From: a virus
Length of the DNA stretch: 22,171 nt
Direction: 5' to 3' (one strand)
IMG/VR virus record: IMGVR_UViG_3300047550_004006
Location: 1 to 22,171 of that record
A program made the position numbers and the translations under genes. Below the pieces are notes generated by a model. That model did not search any database, was not told the origin of the DNA, and worked only from the letters and a program-made list of their open reading frames with translations. Positions 10,767-18,908 of this stretch are shown here, one piece after another. The first letter of the stretch is position 1; every line of letters begins with the position of its first letter.

Positions 10767-13358
10767 ATGAACTTTTACACTAATATCCACATCCGTGGCA
10801 ACGAAATATTACTTAGGGGATATGAAGCTGGAGAAAAAATCCAGGTTTCTGTTCCCTACAAACCTTATTTGTTTGTAACGTCACATGACAACAACACACC
10901 ATACAGATCACTGAAAGGTGTTCCTGTTAAGAAGTTGGACTTTGAATCAATTAGAGATGCGCGTGAGTTTGTTACAAAGTATAAAGAAGTAGAAAACTTT
11001 TCTATATTTGGTTCAACAAACTATGTGTATACTTTTATCAACGATCGATACAAGGGAGAGATAAAGTATGACCCGTCAAAGATTTCAGTTGTCACAATCG
11101 ATATCGAGGTCTCGTCGGAGGGAGGCTTTCCAAACATTGAACAAGCTGACAAACCAGTTACAGCCATTACTTTATCAAAAAACGGACACATGGTCGTACT
11201 CGGCTTGTTCGAATACGAACCCGAGCAGCAAAATGTAACATACATGCATTGTAATAACGAGAAGGATCTATTAGAAAGATTCATTCAAGTTTGGCGTTCA
11301 AAACAATTCAATCCAGATATCATTACAGGATGGAACGTTGAATTCTTTGATATGCCATACATCGTTAATCGGGTAAGACGTGTTCTTGGTGATTATAGTG
11401 TTAAGAGACTTTCTCCTTGGGAACTGATGTCTTCTCGAGAGTTTGAAATCAATGGTAAGCAAATAGTGTTAGAACAACCAGTCGGTATTACTGTTCTTGA
11501 TTACCTAGGTTTGTATAGAAAGTTCTCATTTTCACAGCAAGAGAGTTATAAACTAGACCATATCGCATTCATTGAACTTGGAGAAAGAAAACTTGACTTC
11601 ATTGCATTGGGTTATGAGACTCTTGATGAGTTTTATAAGAAAGACTATCGTAATTACATCAATTATAATATCCGAGATGTTGAACTTGTTGATCGTTTGG
11701 ATGCTAAGCTCAAGTTATTAGAACAAGTATTTGCATTGGCTTACGATGGCAAGGTAAACTTTATCGATACATTGACAACTGTAAGAATGTGGGATATGAT
11801 TATTCATAACCATTTACTTGAAAGAAATATTGTTGTTGAGAATCCCAAGATCACTGAAAAGCAGAGACAGATTGAAGGAGCATATGTCAAAGATCCTAAA
11901 CCAGGAATGTATGATTGGGTGGTATCATTTGACTTGAATAGTTTGTATCCTCATTTAATCATGCAATACAACATCAGTCCAGAAACATTAGCTGGACAAT
12001 GTATGAAGTTTGCAAATAAAGAACGGTTTGATGATTTTGGTAAACTTATAGATTACTCAGTCACAGATTCGATTACTATGTTTATAGAAGACAAAGCTCT
12101 CGATGACATGTCGATCAGAAACCAGTTGGTAGAGCAGAATGTCACTATGACACCTACTGGATGTATGTTCGATCGTGATTATCAAGGTTTCTTACCTAAG
12201 CTGATGGAAACGATGTACAACGATCGTTCTGAATGGAAAAAAAGAATGATCGATGCAAAGAAGAAGTATGAGATAAACCCTACAGAGGAGTTGCGGAACG
12301 AAATTGCAAGATGTCATAATATGCAGCTTGCAAAAAAGATCCAGCTAAACAGTGCTTATGGTGCTCTATCTAATGTTTATTTTCGTTGGTTTGATCCTCG
12401 TCTTGCTGAGTCAATTACTAAAGCAGGTCAATTATCCATCAGATGGATGGAAAAAAAGATTAATGAATATCTTAATAAATTATTCAAATCAACTGGTGAG
12501 GATTATGTCATTGCCTGTGATACTGACTCGATGTATATTAGGCTTGGACCATTGGTCGAGTCTATTTACAAGGACCAGAAAGATAATGATAAGATTGTCA
12601 AATTCCTTGATAAGGTTTGTGAAGATAAGCTAGAACCGTTTATTGATAAATGCTATGACGAGCTTGCATTGTATGTCAATGCTTTCGATCAGAAAATGAA
12701 AATGAAGCGTGAAGCGATTGCAAACAAAGGAATATGGACAGCAAAGAAACATTATATTCTCAATGTCTATAACTTAGAAGGAGTTCAATATAAAGAACCA
12801 AAGTTAAAGATACAAGGGATTGAGGCAGTAAGAAGTTCTACTCCATCAGCATGCAGAGAGTATATCAAAGACGCTCTGAAAATTATTATGAGTAGTACAG
12901 AAGAAGATCTTGTAAGATTTATAGATTCCAAACGAGTAGAATTTAAATCTAAGCCGTTTGAAGAGATCGCGTTTCCTCGTAGTGTCAAAGATATGAATAA
13001 GTATTACGACTCTAAAGCTGGTTATAGAAAGATTTCTAAAAGTGGCGTACCTATCCATGTTCGTGCTGCATTGTTATATAACCATCTTCTGAAAAAGAAG
13101 CAGCTAGATACTATTCTTAACCCGATCTATGAAGGTGACAAGATCAAGTTTGCTTACATGATGATCCCTAATCCAATCCATGAGAATGTCTTTGCAACTA
13201 CTGGTTCATTACCAAAACAGTTTGGATTGGACAAGTACATAGATTATGATACTCAGTTTGATAAAGCATTTGTGGAACCAATCAAAACAATAGTTAATGT
13301 CATGGGATGGAGAACAGAACGTGCAAGCTCCACGCTTGATGACTTTTTCGGAGATTAA
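10767..13358 (+). CDS. 43: Family B DNA polymerase gp43
   Basis: Replicative polymerase with 3'-5' exonuclease, 863 aa (T4: 898). Exo I is TIDIEVSSEGGFP with D112 and E114, Exo II lies around ITGWNVEFFDMPYI, and Exo III around YNIRDVELVDRL. Polymerase motif A is DLNSLYPHLIM starting at D389. Motif B KKIQLNSAYGALSN lies near 520-533, and motif C CDTDSMY with D585 and D587. The C-terminal STLDDFFGD matches the clamp-binding tail of T4 gp43. The gene is intact and uninterrupted, with no intein or split. It starts after GAGGTGAT and ends 1 nt before the next gene. Position next to uvsX and gp41 is usual in marine T4-like phages. Confidence 0.97.
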   Translation: MNFYTNIHIRGNEILLRGYEAGEKIQVSVPYKPYLFVTSHDNNTPYRSLKGVPVKKLDFESIRDAREFVTKYKEVENFSIFGSTNYVYTFINDRYKGEIKYDPSKISVVTIDIEVSSEGGFPNIEQADKPVTAITLSKNGHMVVLGLFEYEPEQQNVTYMHCNNEKDLLERFIQVWRSKQFNPDIITGWNVEFFDMPYIVNRVRRVLGDYSVKRLSPWELMSSREFEINGKQIVLEQPVGITVLDYLGLYRKFSFSQQESYKLDHIAFIELGERKLDFIALGYETLDEFYKKDYRNYINYNIRDVELVDRLDAKLKLLEQVFALAYDGKVNFIDTLTTVRMWDMIIHNHLLERNIVVENPKITEKQRQIEGAYVKDPKPGMYDWVVSFDLNSLYPHLIMQYNISPETLAGQCMKFANKERFDDFGKLIDYSVTDSITMFIEDKALDDMSIRNQLVEQNVTMTPTGCMFDRDYQGFLPKLMETMYNDRSEWKKRMIDAKKKYEINPTEELRNEIARCHNMQLAKKIQLNSAYGALSNVYFRWFDPRLAESITKAGQLSIRWMEKKINEYLNKLFKSTGEDYVIACDTDSMYIRLGPLVESIYKDQKDNDKIVKFLDKVCEDKLEPFIDKCYDELALYVNAFDQKMKMKREAIANKGIWTAKKHYILNVYNLEGVQYKEPKLKIQGIEAVRSSTPSACREYIKDALKIIMSSTEEDLVRFIDSKRVEFKSKPFEEIAFPRSVKDMNKYYDSKAGYRKISKSGVPIHVRAALLYNHLLKKKQLDTILNPIYEGDKIKFAYMMIPNPIHENVFATTGSLPKQFGLDKYIDYDTQFDKAFVEPIKTIVNVMGWRTERASSTLDDFFGD

Positions 13359-13359
13359 A

Positions 13360-14001
13360 ATGATTAAAGATTTAAACAAACCAGAATTTATAAAAAACTT
13401 TTTTACAGGAGAAAAAAAGATTAATTTTGGGTGGAAAGAATGTGAGGATGCTTTAAATAAATCTATTTTTTATAAAAATTTGGAAATTATTGATAATGTT
13501 AGTAAATCAAAGGTTCAATTAAGTTTACTAGAAAGTTATTGGTTTGATAAAATTTTAGATATAAAAGAAATTTCCAATTTGATTAGTGTAAATTCTTTTG
13601 TTTTGCTCAACATGAGCGCATATAATAATAGTTTATCTTCTGTTTGTGGTTATATTGAAAACCAGTTTAATTGCCAAGCTGATGTTCACATTTACGGTGG
13701 TTTAAACACTCATTGTAAATCTTTTAAAATTCATAATGATAGTCCTAACAACTTAATTGTTCAGTTGGAAGGTACTTGTGAGTGGTTCATATACAATGAA
13801 AGAATAAACCATTCTATTAATTTAGATTCAGATGAAAACCTTACCTTAGTTATTAAAACTGTTTTAGAACCTGGTGATGCTATTTTTATCCCAAAGAATC
13901 AACTTCACCGATGCAATCCTCTCTCAAAAAGAATTTCAGCAAGTATCCCTTTTTTTGGAAATTTTGTTTCTAAAAGAGGGTGGATTAATTTGGAGGCATA
14001 A
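13360..14001 (+). CDS. JmjC/cupin-like Fe(II)/2-oxoglutarate oxygenase
   Basis: A 213-aa protein. The C-terminal half has the double-stranded beta-helix pattern: SFKIHNDSPNNLIVQLEG with the iron ligands H125 and D127, a W-F-x-Y strand, VLEPGDAIFIPKNQLHRCNP with the third ligand H183, and RISASIPF. This H-x-D...H layout matches Cupin_4/JmjC-like oxygenases, such as ribosomal-protein hydroxylases of the YcfD type. The substrate is unknown. ATG 13360 follows GGAG (13350-13353); a longer reading inside gp43 is rejected. The gene is strikingly A/T-rich compared with gp43, so it is probably a later acquisition. Its stop touches the next gene's start. Confidence 0.6.
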   Translation: MIKDLNKPEFIKNFFTGEKKINFGWKECEDALNKSIFYKNLEIIDNVSKSKVQLSLLESYWFDKILDIKEISNLISVNSFVLLNMSAYNNSLSSVCGYIENQFNCQADVHIYGGLNTHCKSFKIHNDSPNNLIVQLEGTCEWFIYNERINHSINLDSDENLTLVIKTVLEPGDAIFIPKNQLHRCNPLSKRISASIPFFGNFVSKRGWINLEA

Positions 14002-14244
14002 ATGAAACAATCGATTGATGATTTTGATTTTGGTTTCACTACAGAGCAGGATACAACTCCTGCTCTTGCTGAATCTTTGAATGACTATAAATGTAGAATG
14101 GAAAGAATGTATAAGGCTATACTTCCTTTACTAAACAATCTTGAAAAAAATCCTGATCAAGAAATGATAAAATGGCCTAATAGGGACAAAAAAATAAAAG
14201 AATTTAAACTTAAATTAAAAAATATTTTGGAAGGTAAAGAATGA
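14002..14244 (+). CDS. Small conserved T4-like phage protein (80 aa)
   Basis: An 80-aa acidic-then-basic protein: MKQSIDDFDFGFTT at the start, a helix with RMERMYKAILPLLNNLEKNP, and a WPNRDKKIKEFKLKLKNIL end. From memory, similar short proteins with a DDFDFGFT opening and a LLNNL-x-KNP-x-x-x-x-x-WPNR core sit beside uvsX in marine T4-like phages; the role is not known. The DFDFGF opening looks like a short peptide docking motif. Translation is likely from GGAGG 6 nt upstream. It overlaps the next gene by 4 nt. Confidence 0.6.
   Translation: MKQSIDDFDFGFTTEQDTTPALAESLNDYKCRMERMYKAILPLLNNLEKNPDQEMIKWPNRDKKIKEFKLKLKNILEGKE
14043..14066 (+). promoter_or_regulatory. 9-bp hairpin in 5' coding region of the 80-aa gene
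   Basis: AGAGCAGGA at 14043-14051 pairs perfectly with TCCTGCTCT at 14058-14066 over the loop TACAAC, 41-64 nt after the start codon. No T-run follows. Confidence 0.35.
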
Positions 14245-14867
14245 TTTATTTCAAATCAGAAGGGAAGCTGCCAACATACAGTAAAGATTTTACTGAACCT
14301 AAAGGAGCTGCTCATGATAATTCAGGAAGTACTTACTTCACTGAAGCAATAGAAAAAAGATTTAAAGGAGAGCAAATTTACTATCTTGATCTTGGATGTG
14401 CAGGTGGTCAACTTGTTAAAGATATGCATGATAAAAGACATTTTGCTTTTGGAATAGAAGGATCACCTTTTCAAAAGCAAGAGAAAAAAAATAATTGGCC
14501 TTTAATTCCAAACAATCTATTTGTTGCTGATATTACAGAAAAGTTTAGATTTTATTCATACGATGAAAATGGTCAAAGTACTAAAATTTTATTTGATGTT
14601 ATTTCTGCATGGGATGTTTTAGAACACATTCCTGAAAATAGGATTCCAGGACTAATCGAAAATTTAGTAAAGAATCTTAAACCTAATGGTTTTTTTGTTT
14701 GTGGTATTGCAGATTTTGAAGATGAAGGATATCATGTAACTCTACATGACAAAGAATGGTGGATTAAATTTTTTGAAGATCGTAGAATGAAGTTTGTTGA
14801 GGAAGATCCTCAAGAACTAGCTAGAAAATCTAGCTTTCATCTTAAATTTAAACTTGCGGAGATTTGA
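14241..14867 (+). CDS. Class I SAM-dependent methyltransferase
   Basis: A 208-aa protein with a Rossmann SAM-binding domain. Motif I is YYLDLGCAGGQLVKDM (residues 47-62), the acidic post-I residue is E in FGIEGSPF, and FDVISAWDVLEHIPENR is the motif II/III region typical of Methyltransf_11/23 families. LVKNLKPNGFFVCGIAD is the following strand. There is no DPPY or PCQ motif, so it is not a standard DNA adenine or cytosine methyltransferase. The substrate is unknown; small molecules, sugars or protein are possible. It is A/T-rich and inserted just before uvsX. A 7-bp stem CAGTAAA/TTTACTG at 14279-14295 lies near its start. The stop overlaps the uvsX ATG. Confidence 0.7.
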   Translation: MIYFKSEGKLPTYSKDFTEPKGAAHDNSGSTYFTEAIEKRFKGEQIYYLDLGCAGGQLVKDMHDKRHFAFGIEGSPFQKQEKKNNWPLIPNNLFVADITEKFRFYSYDENGQSTKILFDVISAWDVLEHIPENRIPGLIENLVKNLKPNGFFVCGIADFEDEGYHVTLHDKEWWIKFFEDRRMKFVEEDPQELARKSSFHLKFKLAEI

Positions 14868-15892
14868 TGACCGATTTTTTTAAGTCGTTAGTTAAAGAAC
14901 TTAAAGACCCAAATACTTCCATACTAGAAGATGGTGAATCATCTGCAGAGTTCAGCGGTTGTATAGATACAGGCTCTTACATTCTAAATGCTGTATTGTC
15001 TGGAAGCCTTTATGGAGGGGTTCCAAATAATAAAATCACAGCATTTGCTGGTGAATCTGCTACTGGAAAAACATTCTTTGTCCTTGGTGTTGTCAAACAG
15101 TTTTTAGAAGATAATCCAACTGGTGGTGTGATCTATTATGACACTGAAGCAGCAGTAACAAAAGATATGATGTCTAAGCGTGGAGTTGATACTAAGAGGG
15201 TTGTCATTGCAGAACCAGACACAATCCAAAAGTTTCGTACACATGCAATGAAAGTTTTAGAATCATATGAAAAACAACCAAAAGATTCAAGACCACCTAT
15301 GATGATGGTATTGGATTCATTGGGGTTGCTATCAACGACGAAAGAAGTAGAAGATACTACAGAAGGCAAAGATGTTCGCGATATGACTAAATCGCAAGTA
15401 ATTAAAGGTGCCTTCAGAGTATTGACTCTCAAGTTAGCACAAGTCGGTGTACCAATGTTAGTTACTAATCACGTTTACGAACTTGTAGGATCATATGTAC
15501 CAACAAAAGAAATGGGTGGTGGATCAGGACTCAAATATGCTGCCAGCACTATTGCGTTCCTCGGTAAAAAGAAAGAAAAAGATGGAGACGGTGACGTCAT
15601 TGGAAACATTATCAAAGTGGCGATGCAAAAGTCTAGGTTCACTAAAGAGCACTCAAGAGTCGAAGTGTTACTTACTTTCGACAAAGGATTAGATCGCTAT
15701 TATGGTTTGTTGGAGTTAGCTGAGAAACATGGTATCTTCAAGAAAGTATCGACAAGATACGAACTTCCAGATGGATCTACTGCATTTGGTAAACAGATCA
15801 ACAACAATCCAGAAAAGTATTACACAACAGAAGTAATGGAGCAGCTCGAACTAGCTGCAGCTAAAGAATTTAAGTATGGGTTAGGAGAATGA
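14867..15892 (+). CDS. uvsX: RecA-like recombinase UvsX
   Basis: Strand-exchange ATPase for recombination-dependent replication and repair, 341 aa (T4: 391). N-terminal SGCIDTGSYILNAVLSGSLYGGVPNNKITAFAG leads into Walker A GESATGKT at residues 62-69. VIYYDTEAAVT is the catalytic Glu region, MMMVLDSLGLLSTTKEVED is Walker B with the UvsX-type KEVED, and LVTNHVYE plus GGGSGLKYAA matches T4 (INHTYE, GGGTGPMYSA). The T4 acidic C-terminus is much shorter here. ATG 14867 is used, with a TTG just upstream. It ends in an ATGA overlap with a methyltransferase gene. Confidence 0.95.
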   Translation: MTDFFKSLVKELKDPNTSILEDGESSAEFSGCIDTGSYILNAVLSGSLYGGVPNNKITAFAGESATGKTFFVLGVVKQFLEDNPTGGVIYYDTEAAVTKDMMSKRGVDTKRVVIAEPDTIQKFRTHAMKVLESYEKQPKDSRPPMMMVLDSLGLLSTTKEVEDTTEGKDVRDMTKSQVIKGAFRVLTLKLAQVGVPMLVTNHVYELVGSYVPTKEMGGGSGLKYAASTIAFLGKKKEKDGDGDVIGNIIKVAMQKSRFTKEHSRVEVLLTFDKGLDRYYGLLELAEKHGIFKKVSTRYELPDGSTAFGKQINNNPEKYYTTEVMEQLELAAAKEFKYGLGE

Positions 15893-16485
15893 TAGAAGAT
15901 TTTGTTAGACGTTCTTTAGCTACTATTCCGTCAGCTTGGGGTGATGGAAATTGTCGAGGTCACATAGATGTTGCTCAATTTTTGATTAAAGAAATTAAAC
16001 CTCAAATTACTGTTGATCTTGGTGTAGATTATGGATACTCTCTTATTTCGCTTGCTTATAATAATCCGGGTATGGTGTTTGGCATAGATTGTTTTGAAGG
16101 TGATGAATGGACAGGTATTAGGAATACTTATGAATATGTAAATCAAAAAATTCAAGAATTAAATTTTAATAATGTCAAACTTGTGATAGGGTACTTTGAT
16201 GACATAATTAAAACTTGGTATCTTCCAATAGACATTTTACATATTGATGGTTTTCATTCATATGAAGCTGTTAAAAATGATTTTGAAAAATGGTCTCCTT
16301 ACGTTAAGAAAAACGGAGTTATAATGTTTCATGATACTAACAGTCACGACAGTAGGTTTGGTGTGAAACAATTTTTTAATGAATTGGATTTACACAAAGT
16401 GGAATTTTTTAATCACCAAGGATTAGGTGTAGTTAGTAAAAACCAACAAATTATCGAACAATTAAAAAATTTCAAACATGATTGA
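15889..16485 (+). CDS. SAM-dependent methyltransferase (Methyltransf_24-like)
   Basis: A 198-aa protein. SAM motif I is TVDLGVDYGYSLISLA at about 40-55, VFGIDCFEGDEW gives the acidic residue, and DILHIDGFHSYEAVKNDFEKWSPYVKKNGVIMFHDT is the hallmark of the Methyltransf_24 family, with the HIDG-H-x-Y segment and FHD metal-like residues. Members often act on sugars or cell-surface compounds. With the glycosyltransferase at 3173 it could belong to a glycan or base modification route, but they are far apart. It is more A/T-rich than uvsX and gp41, between which it sits, overlapping both by 4-8 nt. Confidence 0.7.
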   Translation: MIEDFVRRSLATIPSAWGDGNCRGHIDVAQFLIKEIKPQITVDLGVDYGYSLISLAYNNPGMVFGIDCFEGDEWTGIRNTYEYVNQKIQELNFNNVKLVIGYFDDIIKTWYLPIDILHIDGFHSYEAVKNDFEKWSPYVKKNGVIMFHDTNSHDSRFGVKQFFNELDLHKVEFFNHQGLGVVSKNQQIIEQLKNFKHD

Positions 16486-17842
16486 AAAGAGTGTAATCTC
16501 TAATCTAATCCTTGACGAACAATACTTCAGAAAAACAATTCCGTTCATAAAAGAAGAATACTTTCACGATCAAACTCACAAAGCTACGTTCAGGTTGATT
16601 GATCAGTACGTTAAGAAATACTCAAAGCAACCTTCTAGAAAAGCTCTGTTGATTGATCTTGAAGAGACTACTCTTTCACATGATGAAGTAAAAAACGTTA
16701 AGGAATTTGTAGATAACCTTGATAGTGATCCTATCAAGGACAAAGAGTGGCTACTTGATCAGACTGAAAAGTTTTGTCAAGATAAAGCTGTGTATAATGC
16801 TATTATGAATAGTATCCAAATTTTAGATGGAAAAGGTGATAAAGGAAAAGGTGCTATTCCTCAGATACTTTCAGATGCTCTCGCTGTGTCGTTTGATACA
16901 CACATTGGGCATGACTTTTTAGAGGACTATGAACAACGATATGACTTCTACCATAGAAAAGAAGAAAAGGTTCCATTTGATCTCGACTATTTCAACAAAA
17001 TTACAAAAGGTGGTCTTGCACGCAAAACCCTTAATATTGCTCTTGCTGGTACTGGGGTTGGTAAGTCTCTCTTTATGTGCCATTGTGCTGCATCTAACCT
17101 CACTAAAGGACTCAATGTTCTATACATTACGCTAGAGATGGCAGAGGAGAAGATTGCTGAAAGGATCGATGCTAATCTTCTTAATGTGACGATCGACGAA
17201 CTTTCAATGCTTCCTCTAGATGCATATCAAAAAAAGATTGATCGTGTCAGAGGAAAGACAGCTGGTAAGTTGATCATTAAAGAGTATCCAACTTCATCAG
17301 CAGGATCAGCAAACTTTAGACATTTGTTGAATGAGCTAAAAGTTAAGAAAGGGTTTCTACCGGACATCATCTATATCGACTATCTAAATATTTGTATGTC
17401 TTCTAGATTCAAGCACGGATCAAATATTAATTCTTATATCTATGTTAAAGCGATTGCAGAAGAGTTACGTGGTTTGGCGGGCGAGTTCAATGTTCCCATT
17501 GTCTCTGCGACTCAGACTACTCGCTCTGGATATACAAATACGGATCTTGGACTCGAAGATACATCAGAATCGTTCGGATTGCCAGCAACAGCAGACATCA
17601 TGTTTGCCCTCATCAGTTCAGAAGAACTCCAAGACCTGAACCAAATGATGGTCAAGCAGTTGAAGAATCGTTACAGCGATCCATCGATCAACAGGAAGTT
17701 CGTCATCGGTGTAGATAGAGCAAGGATGAAACTTTATGACGTTGAACAACACGCTCAGCACGACATCATTAACGACTCACCAGCGTTTGACTCAACGCCG
17801 TCCGGCAAGTTCGATAAAAGCACGTTCAAAGACTTCCATTAG
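16478..17842 (+). CDS. 41: Replicative DNA helicase gp41 (DnaB family)
   Basis: Hexameric 5'-3' helicase of the replication fork, 454 aa (T4: 475). The N-terminal ~150 residues are the helical primase-interacting domain (QYFRKTIPFIKEEYFHDQTH). The RecA-type core shows Walker A ALAGTGVGKS ending at S197, LYITLEMAEEKIAERIDANLL (the DnaB catalytic Glu strand), Walker B IIYIDYLNIC, and a later SATQTTRSGY motif. The C-terminal region is acidic and low in complexity, with SPAFDSTPSGKFDKSTF. The last ~400 nt are clearly richer in G/C than the rest of the window. ATG 16478 overlaps the upstream gene by 8 nt. Confidence 0.95.
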   Translation: MIEKSVISNLILDEQYFRKTIPFIKEEYFHDQTHKATFRLIDQYVKKYSKQPSRKALLIDLEETTLSHDEVKNVKEFVDNLDSDPIKDKEWLLDQTEKFCQDKAVYNAIMNSIQILDGKGDKGKGAIPQILSDALAVSFDTHIGHDFLEDYEQRYDFYHRKEEKVPFDLDYFNKITKGGLARKTLNIALAGTGVGKSLFMCHCAASNLTKGLNVLYITLEMAEEKIAERIDANLLNVTIDELSMLPLDAYQKKIDRVRGKTAGKLIIKEYPTSSAGSANFRHLLNELKVKKGFLPDIIYIDYLNICMSSRFKHGSNINSYIYVKAIAEELRGLAGEFNVPIVSATQTTRSGYTNTDLGLEDTSESFGLPATADIMFALISSEELQDLNQMMVKQLKNRYSDPSINRKFVIGVDRARMKLYDVEQHAQHDIINDSPAFDSTPSGKFDKSTFKDFH

Positions 17843-18263
17843 ATGTACATTTGATAAAAAAGTTTCAGTTCATCATAAAAAATTACTAAAGAGAGGTTTA
17901 GAATTTTTTGGAGATTATTTGTTTTCAAACAAGATTAAACCTTTTATAGGTATTCACTTCAATGTGAGTAACATTAAAGATCATGGAATGATAGAAGTAC
18001 AAGAGTATGTTCATAGAAAACCTAGGATGTTTGAAATAACGATTAAAAAAACGTTGTGTGATAAATCATTCATCTCTACTCTTGCTCACGAGTTAGTTCA
18101 TGCAGAACAATATGCATATGGTAGGTTGTCCGAATTTGACTTTTTATGGGATGGGGTAGATTATACTGGAAAGTCATATCATGAATTTCCTTGGGAGCAT
18201 GAAGCTAGGATGTTTGAATATATTTTGTATAACCTTTACAAAGAGAAATATGGAAATTCTTAA
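17838..18263 (+). CDS. SprT-like zinc metallopeptidase
   Basis: A small SprT/Spartan-type protein. STLAHELVHAEQYAYG contains the HExxH zinc motif, and the later WEHEARMFEYIL helix supplies the third ligand region. The conserved part begins IRCTFDKKVSVHHKKLLKRGLEFF immediately past the gp41 stop. No ATG, GTG or TTG exists there; the ATT at 17838 is the best-placed start. An in-frame ATG at 17736 would add 34 low-complexity residues that look like a shadow of the gp41 tail. Spartan proteins cleave DNA-protein crosslinks, so a replication-linked role is plausible. The catalytic motif makes the family call good; the start is uncertain. Confidence 0.75.
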   Translation: MRCTFDKKVSVHHKKLLKRGLEFFGDYLFSNKIKPFIGIHFNVSNIKDHGMIEVQEYVHRKPRMFEITIKKTLCDKSFISTLAHELVHAEQYAYGRLSEFDFLWDGVDYTGKSYHEFPWEHEARMFEYILYNLYKEKYGNS

Positions 18264-18573
18264 CACAATTGTTTCAATGATTGGATGGATTGTTCTATTC
18301 CATTTCTGCGTTACTGTAATCACTTTACTACGCGAAAGGAACAATAGTTCTTTCACGCAAGAGTACTTTCAACCTCCTCCCAAAGAAATTAAAGTTGAGA
18401 TAACAAAAGACGGTGATCAATTTTATTTTTGGAATGAGGATAGTGGTGTTTTCCTTGCTCAAGGTAAGGATATAGAAGAAATCTTTGACAAATGTAGTAA
18501 AAGCTACCCTAACACAAAATTTTACATTCCTAAAGAGAAAGCAGAAAAGATAGGACTTAATGTAATAGCTTAG
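18250..18573 (+). CDS. Small membrane-anchored protein (107 aa)
   Basis: One N-terminal transmembrane helix, ILNTIVSMIGWIVLFHFCV from about residue 3 to 24, followed by a charged linker and a soluble domain EIKVEITKDGDQFYFWNEDSGVFLAQGKDIEEIFDKC in outline. That part has strand-turn-strand-helix order. The end is YPNTKFYIPKEKAEKIGLNVIA. Function unknown. The ATG at 18250 lies inside the end of the SprT gene (14-nt overlap), a normal arrangement here; upstream in-frame starts are not needed. A 7-bp hairpin with loop AATA occurs at about 18331-18358. The stop is 1 nt before the tRNA. Confidence 0.6.
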   Translation: MEILNTIVSMIGWIVLFHFCVTVITLLRERNNSSFTQEYFQPPPKEIKVEITKDGDQFYFWNEDSGVFLAQGKDIEEIFDKCSKSYPNTKFYIPKEKAEKIGLNVIA

Positions 18574-18574
18574 A

Positions 18575-18653
<79 letters not shown>

Positions 18654-18661
18654 AATAAATA
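18654..18661 (+). promoter_or_regulatory. Late-promoter-like box AATAAATA
   Basis: AATAAATA directly after the tRNA CCA end fits NATAAATA, the late box of T4-like marine phages. A start near 18667 would put the RNA 5' end 2 nt before GAGGAAG, the ribosome site of the following small gene. Confidence 0.4.
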
Positions 18662-18677
18662 CAAGTTTGAGGAAGAT

Positions 18678-18866
18678 ATTATCAAATTATCATCATTTCA
18701 ACCATCACTTATTAATGATTGGGCAGTCAAAGTAAGTACTTTGAATGGTGTAATTTGTATTGTTATGACAAATATTCACAGTGCTCAGACTCTTGTTAAT
18801 TTTTTTGATAATGAAGCTGACGCTCACAAACATATTGAATACTGGGTAGAGAACTACAGCACATAA
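18678..18866 (+). CDS. Small gene (62 aa) with apparent ATT start
   Basis: An open frame of 62 codons with no ATG, GTG or TTG at its beginning. The product reads IIKLSSFQPSLINDWAVKVS then GVICIVMTNIHSAQTLVNFF and ends in a charged helix EADAHKHIEYWVENYST. The strand-rich, hydrophobic pattern and the fact that it fills the gap with normal codon use suggest a real gene. From memory, similar short proteins with DW-x-VKVS and MTNIHS are seen in marine T4-like phages. GAGGAAG at 18669-18675 is placed correctly for ATT at 18678. The open frame continues back to the tRNA end without another start. Function unknown. Confidence 0.5.
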   Translation: MIKLSSFQPSLINDWAVKVSTLNGVICIVMTNIHSAQTLVNFFDNEADAHKHIEYWVENYST

Positions 18867-18882
18867 TAGGGATTTTTATTTC

Positions 18883-18890
18883 CATAAATA
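18883..18890 (+). promoter_or_regulatory. Late-promoter-like box CATAAATA
   Basis: CATAAATA differs from the T4 late box only in the first, variable position. The expected start near 18896 gives a leader of about 13 nt containing GGAG (18900-18903) before the ATG at 18909. It would drive the three large genes at the end of the window. Confidence 0.55.
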
Positions 18891-18908
18891 TTTCATCATG
18901 GAGTTTTT

